From Coprenecus sp964640305 (GTDB lineage Bacteria; Bacteroidota; Bacteroidia; Bacteroidales; UBA932), in assembly GCA_964640305.1 (NCBI GenBank), contig CAZXFF010000015.1, forward strand, positions 1 to 43,155: DNA of 43,155 nucleotides, read 5' to 3'. Both the position numbers and the translations under genes were made by a program. How positions within the stretch are numbered: the stretch's first letter is position 1; each line of letters begins with the position of its first letter. Below the pieces are notes generated by a model. It made no database searches. It saw only the letters and a list, made by a program, of their open reading frames with translations, and was not told where the DNA came from. Shown piece by piece: positions 22,554 to 31,170 of this stretch.

Positions 22554-23015
22554 ATGGGAAAAAGAATATTGATTGCATTGCTGTCTGCACTTTTTGTTCC
22601 GTTATGCGTACAAGCCCAGTCGATGGATGGACTGATGGAAAAATATGCATTCCGTAAAGCAGTGGTAACTGTAACCATGCCGGAATCCATACTTAAGAAG
22701 ATGGCAAAAAGGGATGACAATGACCTTCTGAGGAAGCTGACTCTTATAAAGGTAATAAGCATTACTGCCTCTGAGAAGGACTCTTTGCGGACATCTTTTA
22801 TGGAAGATGCAGGACGTCTGACCTCCGGGTACGAAATGCTGTATTCTGTCAGCAATGGGGACCGGTGGACTTCTGCATACCTCAATGAAAACGGAAAAGA
22901 GGCACTGACCCTATCCGTATCTCCGGAGTCGGTCACCCTGCTTTATATGGCAGGGAAAATAGATGACCAGATCCAGGATGCTCTGCTGAACAACAAGATC
23001 CAGATCACAGAATAG
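22554..23015 (+). CDS. DUF4252-like exported protein
   Basis: A 153-residue protein with a signal peptide (IALLSALFVPLCVQAQ) and a small alpha/beta body (MDGLMEKYAFRKAVVTVTMP; LIKVISITASEKDSLRTSF; YLNENGKEALTLSVSPESVT). This matches the DUF4252 pattern as I know it: small periplasmic Bacteroidetes proteins often found after an ECF sigma factor. Function unknown. It is spaced 7 nt from the putative anti-sigma gene, so they are one operon. Confidence 0.65.
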   Translation: MGKRILIALLSALFVPLCVQAQSMDGLMEKYAFRKAVVTVTMPESILKKMAKRDDNDLLRKLTLIKVISITASEKDSLRTSFMEDAGRLTSGYEMLYSVSNGDRWTSAYLNENGKEALTLSVSPESVTLLYMAGKIDDQIQDALLNNKIQITE

Positions 23016-23069
23016 AATATTAGAACATGGAATCAGCATAAAACAATATAAAAATAAGTACGACAAGAT

Positions 23070-23816
23070 ATGAAAAAGATTATCTATGCGGCAATAGCCG
23101 TAGCCTGTCTGCTCTGCGTTTCAGACAGAATGCATGCCCAGGCAGACATAAAGATAGGCCAGACAAAGATCCGTCTGCAATCCCCGGTAAAGGTTTATGA
23201 AGAACCTGGATCCGGAAGTAGCAGAAGTTACTGGAACAGAAGCTACACGGCTGTATTCGGCGGCTTCAGTTTCCCGGTGGAGGGATGCAGCTATGAATCG
23301 ACAGTGCAGATGCCGGTCAAATACGGCAACAGTTTCGAGGTGACTTTGGGAGTTAAGGAGTGGTACTGCCCTTCCAGGTTCTATTCTATCGGCCTGTCCG
23401 TGCAGTATTCCCACTATGACTACAGGGCTGACGGCAGTCCTGCCGCTGTTGGTATCATTACCGGAACCCCGATAGACCTTGACATTTACCGCGAGATATA
23501 CAAGACCGACAATATAGGCATCGGGATATACAACAGATTCTCTTTCTTCGGGAGCATGTACCTTGATATAGGGGCATACGGAGACTGGGCCTTCAACAGG
23601 CAGTACAAATGCCGATATTATTCCGGTGATTCCAAGGAACACTTCAACTACCGTGACGGAGCCAAATTCCTTCCTCTGCAGGGAGGGGTCTACGGTGCTT
23701 TGGGCTATGGGTATTTTTCGGTATACTGCAAGTACCGTTTCACGCACCTTTTCTCTCATTCCAGACTTCCTATGGAACCGCCTCGCCTTTCAATAGGTCT
23801 TATGATAGAACTGTAA
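23070..23816 (+). CDS. Outer-membrane beta-barrel candidate
   Basis: A 248-residue exported protein, signal peptide IIYAAIAVACLLCVSDRMHA. The body is rich in aromatic and alternating polar/hydrophobic strands (FEVTLGVKEWYCPSRFYSIG; LSVQYSHYDYRADG; YGYFSVYCKYRFTHLF) and ends in a typical barrel-closing strand (RLSIGLMIEL). I recognise no specific family. It lies 54 nt after the DUF4252-like gene and may be a target or member of the sigma-factor unit. Confidence 0.6.
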   Translation: MKKIIYAAIAVACLLCVSDRMHAQADIKIGQTKIRLQSPVKVYEEPGSGSSRSYWNRSYTAVFGGFSFPVEGCSYESTVQMPVKYGNSFEVTLGVKEWYCPSRFYSIGLSVQYSHYDYRADGSPAAVGIITGTPIDLDIYREIYKTDNIGIGIYNRFSFFGSMYLDIGAYGDWAFNRQYKCRYYSGDSKEHFNYRDGAKFLPLQGGVYGALGYGYFSVYCKYRFTHLFSHSRLPMEPPRLSIGLMIEL

Positions 23817-23835
23817 CTGTGCAGACAGGAATCAG

Positions 23836-23882
23836 GGCCGTAAAAGTAATATCCGAATGAATTTTTTCTTACTTTTACGGCC
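23836..23882 (+). terminator. Hairpin terminator after the sigma-factor cluster
   Basis: GGCCGTAAAAGTAA and TTACTTTTACGGCC are perfect 14-bp complements around a 19-nt loop, followed by TTAATTTTT. Confidence 0.75.
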
Positions 23883-23897
23883 TTAATTTTTAGACTG

Positions 23898-24266
23898 ATG
23901 AAAGGATTCTATACCATATTGCTTCTGATCGTTTCCAATATCTTCATGACATTTGCATGGTACGGTCATCTGAAGTTCCAGGAACTGAAAATATCTTCCC
24001 AGTGGCCGCTTATAGCGGTGATTCTCTTTTCCTGGGCCATTGCCCTGGCCGAGTATTCGTGTCAGGTCCCTGCAAACCGCATCGGTTTTGTCGGAAACGG
24101 AGGTCCGTTTACCCTGATGCAGCTGAAAATAATCCAGGAAGTGATAACGCTTGTGGTCTTTACAGTTTTCTCCCTTCTTGTGTTCAAGGGAGAATCATTC
24201 CACTGGAACCATCTGGCTGCATTTGTCTGCCTTATTGCTGCAGTCTATTTCGTATTCATGAAATGA
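23898..24266 (+). CDS. DMT-superfamily DUF486 membrane protein
   Basis: A 122-residue protein with four TM helices and DUF486 hallmarks: TFAWYGHLKF, SWAIALAEYSCQVPANRIGF, and QLKIIQEVITLVVFTVFS. The family belongs to the drug/metabolite transporter superfamily; its substrate is unknown. Small paired helices suggest it works as a dimer. It is a single gene between a terminator and the secA promoter. Confidence 0.9.
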   Translation: MKGFYTILLLIVSNIFMTFAWYGHLKFQELKISSQWPLIAVILFSWAIALAEYSCQVPANRIGFVGNGGPFTLMQLKIIQEVITLVVFTVFSLLVFKGESFHWNHLAAFVCLIAAVYFVFMK

Positions 24267-24304
24267 TTCTTGATGTTTTTACGTCCTTATTCTGATTTTA
24301 TCCC

Positions 24305-24312
24305 TATATTTG
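24305..24312 (+). promoter_or_regulatory. -7 box for secA
   Basis: TATATTTG, 38 nt before the secA ATG. The -33 region is T-rich without an exact TTTG. Confidence 0.5.
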
Positions 24313-24349
24313 TACTTTGTACTTTATGTGAATAAATAGATAAGACAGT

Positions 24350-27300
24350 ATGAGTTCTATAAACGGATTGTTGAAAAAACTCTTCGGTTCCAAAGCGGAG
24401 AGGGACATGAAACAGATAAAGCCTGTTCTGGAGAAAGTGCTTGCAGCATACCAGAGGATTGACAAGCTTTCTGATGATGGGCTGAGGGCTGAAACAGAGA
24501 GGATAAAATCAGTAATACATGAGAGGATAGCCGCAGACGAAGCTACGAAAAAATCCCTGCGCGAACAGCTGGAGGATGTATCCATACCCGTAGAGAAAAA
24601 GGAATCGCTTGCTACCGAAGTCGACAAGCTTACCAAGAAAATAGATGAGAAAATAGAAGAAGTACTGACCGAAGTGCTTCCGGATGCGTTTGCAATCATG
24701 AAATCCACTGCCCGCCGCTTCAAGGAAAATGAAACGGTGACTGTAACTGCAAGCGATATGGACAGGGAATTCAGCGCATCCCACGACTATGTTACCATAG
24801 AAGGTGACAAAGCCATATGGAACCATACCTGGATGGCTGGCGGCAATCCCATAACCTGGGACATGGTGCATTACGATGTCCAGATAATAGGCGGTATCGT
24901 TCTGCATCAGGGCAAGATTGCGGAGATGGCTACTGGAGAGGGAAAGACTCTCGTTGCAACACTCCCTGTTTTCCTCAATGCCCTCGCCGGAAAAGGGGTG
25001 CATGTAGTAACAGTCAACGACTATCTCTCAAAGCGTGACTCCGAATGGATGGGCCCCCTGTACCAGTTCCACGGATTGCGGGTCGACTGCATCGACAAGC
25101 ACCAGCCCAATTCAGATGCCAGGAAAAAAGCATACAGGGCGGACATTACTTTCGGAACGAACAATGAATTCGGTTTTGACTACCTCCGTGACAACATGGC
25201 AATCGACAAGAACGACCTGGTACAGAAAAAGCACCATTATGCCATAGTCGACGAGGTGGATTCAGTCCTTATCGATGATGCCAGGACCCCTCTCATCATT
25301 TCCGGTCCGGTACCCAAAGGCGACGACCAGCAGTTTGCGGAGTACAAGCCGTATGTCGACAAACTGTACGGGCTGCAGAAACAATTGGTATCCAAACTCC
25401 TTGTAGACGCCAAGAAACTCATTGCAGAGGGTAAGGAAGAAGAGGGAAGCAAACTCCTTCTCCGGGCCCACAAAGGACTCCCCAAATACAATCCTCTGAT
25501 AAAATACCTTTCAGAACCAGGTATCAAGCAGCTCCTGCAGAAGACAGAGAATTTCTACATGCAGGACAACAACAAGCAGATGCATCTGATTACGGACGAC
25601 CTGTATTTTGTCATAGACGAACAGCTCAAATCCGTAGAGATGACAGACAAAGGGAACGATGCCATTGCCGCATATGTGTCTGATGACAAATTCTTCATAC
25701 TTCCAGACATAGGTTCTGAAATCTCCGAGCTGGAAAAGGAAGACCTGTCCGCGGAAGAGAAGAAGATCCGGAAAGACGGACTGCTTGCGGACTATGCCCT
25801 GAAATCGGAAAGGGTACATACCGTGAACCAGCTGCTGAAAGCATATGCGATGTTCGAACGCGATGTGGAATATGTGGTGATGGACAACAAGATCAAGATT
25901 GTGGACGAACAGACAGGCCGTATTCTGGAAGGGCGCCGCTATTCGGACGGTCTGCATCAGGCCATAGAGGCTAAGGAAAACGTGAAAGTGGAAGCGGCTA
26001 CTCAGACTTTTGCAACCATTACACTGCAGAACTATTTCAGGATGTACCACAAGCTTGCAGGTATGACCGGTACTGCAGAGACGGAAGCAGGTGAGTTCTG
26101 GTCCATATACAAACTGGACGTAGTTGTCATTCCTACGAACAGACCCGTAATACGTGTTGACGAGAACGACCTCATATACAAGACAAAGAAAGAAAAGTAC
26201 AATGCTGTAATAAAGAAGATCGAGGAGCTTACGGCACAGGGACGGCCGGTACTTGTCGGTACGACCTCCGTGGAAATATCCGAGTTGCTCAGCAGGATGC
26301 TGAAAATGAGGGGAATAAAGCACAATGTGCTGAATGCCAAGCAGCATGCCCGTGAGGCGGAAATCGTCGCACATGCCGGGGAAGCCGGAACTGTGACAAT
26401 TGCCACCAACATGGCAGGCCGCGGTACCGACATCAAGCTCGGTTCCGGAGTCAAGGATTCAGGCGGTCTTGCAATTATCGGTACAGAGAGACATGACAGC
26501 CGCCGTGTAGACCGCCAGCTGAGAGGACGTGCCGGACGTCAGGGGGACCCGGGATCATCCACATTCTTCGTGTCCCTTGAAGATGATCTCATGAGGCTGT
26601 TCGGATCGGACAGGATGGCGTCCATCGTGGACAAGATGGGTCTGGAGGAAGGAGAGGTCCTGCAGCACAGTCTCCTTTCCAGTTCTATCGAAAGGGCACA
26701 GCGCAAGGTGGAAGAGAATAACTTCGGAATACGTAAACGCCTGCTGGAATATGATGACGTCATGAACTCCCAGAGGGAAGTGATATACAACAAGCGCCGC
26801 AATGCCTTGTACGGAGAGAGAATAGACGTGGATGTCCAGAACATGATCGGGGATTGCAGTGAGATGCTTGCAGACCTATCGGACGGACTCGAGTACGATG
26901 ATTTCAAACTGGAAGTCATGAAGACCTTCTCCCTGGAACCGGCTATGGACAAGGAGTTCTACAACAAAGCATCCAGATCCCAGATAGCCGAATCTTTGGC
27001 AACCCAGATCAGGGAAGAGTATTCCCGCAGAAGCGAGACACTTGTAAAGCAGGCATGGCCCATCATCAAATCCATATATGAAACACAGGGTGTGGCATAC
27101 AGGAACATTGCCCTTCCGGTAGGAGACGGCACCAAGTGGCTGAATATCATCATCGACCTCAAGAAAGCGTATGACACACAGGGTGTGGAGCTTGTCAGGG
27201 CAGTAAGCAAGACCATTACCCTCATGAACATAGACGAACAGTGGAAAGAGCATCTGCGTGATATGGACGACCTCAAGCAGTCCGTCCAGAATGCTACTTA

Positions 27301-27634
27301 CGAACAGAAAGATCCGCTGCTCATATACAAATTCGAAAGTTTTGAGTTGTTCAAGCAGGTAGTAGGCAAGATCAGCCGCGAAGTGGTGACCTTCCTGCTC
27401 CGGTCCCAGCTGCCGCCGATGAGGGACAACAGTGCAGCTCCGAACTTGAGGGAAAGCGAGCGCAGGCGTACCGACATGAGCCGTATGCGTACCTCAAGGA
27501 CAGATTTGGTCACCAATTCGGGAGAGCCGAAGAGCAATGCACCTGTCCATGTGGAAAAGAAAGTGGGCCGCAATGACCCTTGCCCATGCGGATCCGGCAA
27601 GAAATACAAACATTGTCATGGTAAAGAAGCATAA
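24350..27634 (+). CDS. secA: Preprotein translocase ATPase SecA
   Basis: Motor that drives unfolded preproteins through SecYEG. The 1094-residue product is about 200 residues longer than E. coli SecA, as is usual in Bacteroidetes. Visible: Walker A MATGEGKT near residue 193, Walker B and linker VDEVDSVLIDDARTPLIISG, an extended preprotein-binding region, the second nucleotide-binding fold (GTTSVEISELLSRML; NMAGRGTDIKLG; RQLRGRAGRQGDPGSS), the helical scaffold, and a C-terminal SEC-C zinc motif (GRNDPCPCGSGKKYKHCHGK) that binds SecB or the ribosome. The extra length comes mainly from an insertion after the first fold, rich in Lys/Glu. Confidence 0.98.
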   Translation: MSSINGLLKKLFGSKAERDMKQIKPVLEKVLAAYQRIDKLSDDGLRAETERIKSVIHERIAADEATKKSLREQLEDVSIPVEKKESLATEVDKLTKKIDEKIEEVLTEVLPDAFAIMKSTARRFKENETVTVTASDMDREFSASHDYVTIEGDKAIWNHTWMAGGNPITWDMVHYDVQIIGGIVLHQGKIAEMATGEGKTLVATLPVFLNALAGKGVHVVTVNDYLSKRDSEWMGPLYQFHGLRVDCIDKHQPNSDARKKAYRADITFGTNNEFGFDYLRDNMAIDKNDLVQKKHHYAIVDEVDSVLIDDARTPLIISGPVPKGDDQQFAEYKPYVDKLYGLQKQLVSKLLVDAKKLIAEGKEEEGSKLLLRAHKGLPKYNPLIKYLSEPGIKQLLQKTENFYMQDNNKQMHLITDDLYFVIDEQLKSVEMTDKGNDAIAAYVSDDKFFILPDIGSEISELEKEDLSAEEKKIRKDGLLADYALKSERVHTVNQLLKAYAMFERDVEYVVMDNKIKIVDEQTGRILEGRRYSDGLHQAIEAKENVKVEAATQTFATITLQNYFRMYHKLAGMTGTAETEAGEFWSIYKLDVVVIPTNRPVIRVDENDLIYKTKKEKYNAVIKKIEELTAQGRPVLVGTTSVEISELLSRMLKMRGIKHNVLNAKQHAREAEIVAHAGEAGTVTIATNMAGRGTDIKLGSGVKDSGGLAIIGTERHDSRRVDRQLRGRAGRQGDPGSSTFFVSLEDDLMRLFGSDRMASIVDKMGLEEGEVLQHSLLSSSIERAQRKVEENNFGIRKRLLEYDDVMNSQREVIYNKRRNALYGERIDVDVQNMIGDCSEMLADLSDGLEYDDFKLEVMKTFSLEPAMDKEFYNKASRSQIAESLATQIREEYSRRSETLVKQAWPIIKSIYETQGVAYRNIALPVGDGTKWLNIIIDLKKAYDTQGVELVRAVSKTITLMNIDEQWKEHLRDMDDLKQSVQNATYEQKDPLLIYKFESFELFKQVVGKISREVVTFLLRSQLPPMRDNSAAPNLRESERRRTDMSRMRTSRTDLVTNSGEPKSNAPVHVEKKVGRNDPCPCGSGKKYKHCHGKEA

Positions 27635-27681
27635 TGTAAACCATCCAAGATTAGAACACTAACCAATTTAAAGATATATCC

Positions 27682-29076
27682 ATGGAAAAATTTGATATTA
27701 TAGTAGTAGGTTCCGGCCCGGGCGGCTATGTGGCAGCCATCAAAGCAGCTCAGTTGGGCAAATCAGTAGCAGTCGTAGAACGTGCTGAAGTTGGCGGGGT
27801 ATGCCTTAACTGGGGTTGTATCCCGACCAAAGCACTACTGAAGAGCGCACAGGCATATACATATGCGCTTCATTGTGCGGAATACGGATTCGAGGCATCG
27901 GATGTGAAGCCGGACATTGCCAAAATGGTGGAACGCAGCCGCGGAGTGTCCGCCCAGATGTCGAAAGGAGTGGAGTTCCTGCTTAAAAAGAACAAGATAG
28001 TCCTCATTCAGGGGGATGCAGTACTCAAGAGCGGACATACTCTGGAAGTGACGGCAGACTCCGGTGAAAAGACAATGTATGAAGCGAGCCATATTATCCT
28101 TGCAGTAGGCTCACGTCCCAACTCCCTGCCTTTCGCACCTATCGACGGTACCCGCATTATCTCTTACAGGCAGGCCCTTGTCCCTGAAAAACTCCCCAAG
28201 AGTCTTGCAGTAATCGGCTCCGGAGCCATCGGAAGCGAATTCGCATTCTTCTACCGTAGCCTTGGTGTCGAGGTTTACCTTATAGAGTATGTAGACAGGA
28301 TTCTCCCTGTCGAAGATGACGATGTATCTGCACAGATAAGCCGATCTTTCAGGAAAGCCGGCATAAAGGTAATGGTATCTGCCCAGGTAAAGAACGTGGA
28401 TACCACAGGCGAGCTCTGCAAACTGACTGTCCAGACCAAGAAGGGGGAAGAGATCATCGAGGCCGAGACCGTTCTTTCAGCAGTTGGAGTTATTCCCAAT
28501 ACCGACTTCCTCGGACTTGAAGAAATCGGAGTCGAGATGGTACGTGGCAACAAGATAAAGGTTGACGAATACTACAGGACAAACGTGGAAGGCATATATG
28601 CCATCGGAGATATCATCCCGACACCGGCATTGGCGCATGTAGCTTCTGCAGAGGCAATCTGCTGCGTGGAAGCAATCGCAGGCCTCAGTCCAAAACCTAT
28701 AGACTATGCACATATCCCCGGCTGTACATACATATCCCCCGAAGTGGCATCAGTCGGACTTACCGAAAGGGCTGCCAAAGAGCAGGGCATTGACTACAAA
28801 GTCGGAAAATTCTTCTTCCTGGCATCCGGCAAGGCAGTTGCAGCCGGTGAAAAGGACGGATTCGTGAAACTTATCGTGGATAGCCAGACAGACAGGATTC
28901 TGGGTGCCCATCTGGTAGGAGCAAATGTGACCGAAATGCTTTCCGGTATCGTATCGGGAATGACCGTAGGCATCACGGCTTCCGACATAATCCATTCAGT
29001 CCATCCTCATCCTACCATGAGCGAGGCAATCATGGAAGCTGCGGAAGCTGCACACGGCAACGCAATCCATCAGTAA
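27682..29076 (+). CDS. lpdA: Dihydrolipoyl dehydrogenase
   Basis: FAD flavoprotein (E3) that reoxidises lipoamide in 2-oxoacid dehydrogenase or glycine-cleavage complexes. The 464-residue product has the FAD motif VVGSGPGGYVAAIKAAQLG, the redox-active disulfide in GGVCLNWGCIPTKAL, the NAD motif VIGSGAIGSEFAFFY, the YAIGDI segment, and the C-terminal catalytic HPHPTMSEAIMEA. No E1/E2 genes are adjacent, so its complex is encoded elsewhere. The bactofilin gene follows closely on the same strand. Confidence 0.96.
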   Translation: MEKFDIIVVGSGPGGYVAAIKAAQLGKSVAVVERAEVGGVCLNWGCIPTKALLKSAQAYTYALHCAEYGFEASDVKPDIAKMVERSRGVSAQMSKGVEFLLKKNKIVLIQGDAVLKSGHTLEVTADSGEKTMYEASHIILAVGSRPNSLPFAPIDGTRIISYRQALVPEKLPKSLAVIGSGAIGSEFAFFYRSLGVEVYLIEYVDRILPVEDDDVSAQISRSFRKAGIKVMVSAQVKNVDTTGELCKLTVQTKKGEEIIEAETVLSAVGVIPNTDFLGLEEIGVEMVRGNKIKVDEYYRTNVEGIYAIGDIIPTPALAHVASAEAICCVEAIAGLSPKPIDYAHIPGCTYISPEVASVGLTERAAKEQGIDYKVGKFFFLASGKAVAAGEKDGFVKLIVDSQTDRILGAHLVGANVTEMLSGIVSGMTVGITASDIIHSVHPHPTMSEAIMEAAEAAHGNAIHQ

Positions 29077-29089
29077 ACGATAAAGACAG

Positions 29090-29572
29090 ATGTTTAAAAA
29101 AAATATTATGGCAAGAGCAGAAATAATACCTCAGGCAAACGACATTTGCCGGATTTCCAAAGGAACAAAAATTACGGGAATTGTAATATCGTCAGCGGAT
29201 ATCCGTGTGGATGGAGTTGTGGAGGGAACAATCTACACCAAAGGCAAGCTGGTTATCGGAGAGACATCGAAGATCAGGGGCAAGCTTTTCTGCCAGAGCT
29301 GCGACCTTTGGGGGACAATGGAAGGGGAAGCCTATCTGGAAGATGTAATAAATTTCAAGGCAGAATCTTCTTTCACAGGAACTCTCAAGACTCCTAAACT
29401 AGGTATCGAGGTGGGAACCAAATTCAACGGTTCATGCAGTATCATTACCAAAGAGGAGTATCACAAGTATCTTAAGGATATAGTGGGGAATACCGAAACC
29501 AAAGACAATACCGCCAAAGAAACTCCGGTTGCAAAAGAGGCAAAACCTGCTCCGGCTGCGGCCAGACAGTAA
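29090..29572 (+). CDS. Bactofilin-family polymer-forming protein
   Basis: A 160-residue cytoskeletal protein with a short N-terminal lead, a central beta-helix of repeating short strands (ISKGTKITGIVISSADIRVD; GVVEGTIYTKGKLVIGETSK; IRGKLFCQSCDLWGTMEGEA), and a disordered Lys/Ala/Pro-rich tail. Bactofilins polymerise without nucleotide on the inner membrane and guide cell shape, often through peptidoglycan enzymes. Starts at 29090 or 29108 (MARAEI) are both possible. It follows lpdA by 13 nt. Confidence 0.9.
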   Translation: MFKKNIMARAEIIPQANDICRISKGTKITGIVISSADIRVDGVVEGTIYTKGKLVIGETSKIRGKLFCQSCDLWGTMEGEAYLEDVINFKAESSFTGTLKTPKLGIEVGTKFNGSCSIITKEEYHKYLKDIVGNTETKDNTAKETPVAKEAKPAPAAARQ

Positions 29573-29593
29573 AGGCAATAAGTACAGGAATCC

Positions 29594-30559
29594 CTATTCC
29601 TTAATGCGGTCTTTTATTTTGTATTCGTTCCTTATCGGACTGTTCCTGCTGATCAATTCACCCAGGAACCCGGTAAGGAACATTAATGTTCCGACAATAA
29701 TGGCCAGAAGGGCAAGGTAGAACAGCGGTTGGTCCGTGACAGGACGGAACCTGAAACCGTTTATCTGGGATAAGACCTTATCCGTTATAAGCCACAGGGT
29801 GATGACGAATCCTGTCAGGAATGAGACTATGCCCCAAACCCCGAATACGTGCATGGGCTTTTTACCGAAACCGGACAGGAAGCTGATAGTAAGCAGATCA
29901 AGGAATCCGTTGAAGAAACGGCTTATCCCGAATTTGCTTTTACCGTACTTGCGCTTCCGGTGTACCACTACTTTCTCTCCGATATTCGTATAGCCGGCAT
30001 TCTTTGCAATGAAAGGGATATATCTGTGCATGTCACCGTAAACCTCGATCTCTTTCACGACTTCATTCCTGTATGCCTTCAGGCCACAGTTCATGTCATG
30101 CAGCTTGAGCCCGCTGATCTTCCTGGCCGTAAAATTGTAGATTTTGGAAGGGATATTTTTTGTAAACGCATTGTCATAGCGTTTTTTCTTCCATCCCGAT
30201 ACCAGGTCATAGCCATCCTCTCGGATCATCCTATACAGTTCGGGTATCTCGTCCGGACTGTCCTGCAGGTCCGCGTCCATGGTGATAACAACATCACCTG
30301 CTGCAGCCTGGAATCCGGTCTGAAGAGCTGCGGACTTTCCGTAATTGCGGCGGAAACTGATTCCCTTAACATGCGGGTCGGAAGCGGAAAGCTCCTTTAC
30401 GGTCTGCCATGATCCGTCTGTACTGCCGTCATCTATCATCAGTATCTCGTAATCGATCCCGGCAATAGGGGAGCCGGCAATCGCTTCGGATATCCATCCT
30501 GTGAGCTCCCGTAGGGACTCGTTCTCATTGTATAGTGATATGACAATTGAAAGATCCAT
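29594..30559 (-). CDS. Family 2 glycosyltransferase with C-terminal membrane helices
   Basis: An inner-membrane glycosyltransferase of 321 residues. It has a GT-A fold start (MDLSIVISLYNENESL), nucleotide-sugar site EILMIDDGSTDGSW, the DxD-type MDADLQDSPDEIPEL, acceptor region LHDMNCGLKAYR, and two C-terminal TM helices. The pattern fits polyprenol-phosphate sugar transferases (dolichol-phosphate mannosyltransferase, ArnC, GtrB type). It probably makes a lipid-linked sugar for envelope glycan modification; sugar and lipid are not known. It lies 6 nt after the DUF4199 gene in a minus-strand pair. Confidence 0.92.
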   Translation of the reverse strand: MDLSIVISLYNENESLRELTGWISEAIAGSPIAGIDYEILMIDDGSTDGSWQTVKELSASDPHVKGISFRRNYGKSAALQTGFQAAAGDVVITMDADLQDSPDEIPELYRMIREDGYDLVSGWKKKRYDNAFTKNIPSKIYNFTARKISGLKLHDMNCGLKAYRNEVVKEIEVYGDMHRYIPFIAKNAGYTNIGEKVVVHRKRKYGKSKFGISRFFNGFLDLLTISFLSGFGKKPMHVFGVWGIVSFLTGFVITLWLITDKVLSQINGFRFRPVTDQPLFYLALLAIIVGTLMFLTGFLGELISRNSPIRNEYKIKDRIKE

Positions 30560-30565
30560 ATATTA

Positions 30566-31096
30566 TTATTCTTCAATGTCCTTGAAATCCTCTTCGGTAA
30601 AGGGAGTATTGTTCCCCTTTTTGAGCATCGAGGCAATGATGGGGCTTGCGATAAGCCCGATAATGAAGCAGGATAGGAATTTGCTGATTGTGACGGCAGC
30701 CGGGAAGTAGCGGGCAACCATATCGTAATCCATCGTGTACATTCCCATTTCCTCATATAGGGAGAACGCATATTCCAGCATTTCCGATGTGGCATCCGGA
30801 TAGAATACGGTAAAAGTCATCAGGGAGAACATTGAGCATACGATGGCGGAGAAAGTGCATACTGCCAGACCGAAACGGAAGAGCGGGGCATTGTATGGGG
30901 AGTCATATTGCAGACTGTTCTTCTTGACAATATAATATAGGTATGACACTGAGCCTGCAAATTTCACGAGACCAAGGAGAGTGTTCACTATCCCAGGCAA
31001 GGTAAACATGAATGAGGCCTGCTCTATGACAATGGTGATGACAGACAGGAACAATCCGTATTTGGCGGCTTCTGACCAATTAATTCTCTGATTCAT
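30566..31096 (-). CDS. DUF4199 membrane protein
   Basis: A 176-residue protein with four predicted TM helices (AAKYGLFLSVITIVIEQASF; a second near VNTLLGLVKFAGSVSYLYYI; FRFGLAVCTFSAIVCSMFSL; ISKFLSCFIIGLIASPIIAS) and an acidic C terminus. It fits the Bacteroidetes DUF4199 family of unknown role, which is often next to a family 2 glycosyltransferase as here. This suggests a partner such as a lipid-linked sugar flippase, but that is inference. A TACTTTTG -7 box (minus strand, 31125-31118) precedes it. Confidence 0.85.
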   Translation of the reverse strand: MNQRINWSEAAKYGLFLSVITIVIEQASFMFTLPGIVNTLLGLVKFAGSVSYLYYIVKKNSLQYDSPYNAPLFRFGLAVCTFSAIVCSMFSLMTFTVFYPDATSEMLEYAFSLYEEMGMYTMDYDMVARYFPAAVTISKFLSCFIIGLIASPIIASMLKKGNNTPFTEEDFKDIEE

Positions 31097-31138
31097 ATCA
31101 ATTAGCTTTAATTTTTACAAAAGTAATATAAAAATGTT

Positions 31139-31146
31139 TAATTTTG
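31139..31146 (+). promoter_or_regulatory. -7 box for the thrS-infC-rpmI-rplT operon
   Basis: TAATTTTG, 24 nt before the thrS ATG. It is 13 nt from the divergent -7 box of DUF4199. Confidence 0.55.
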
Positions 31147-31170
31147 CAGATTGGAAATAATTATTCGGAT

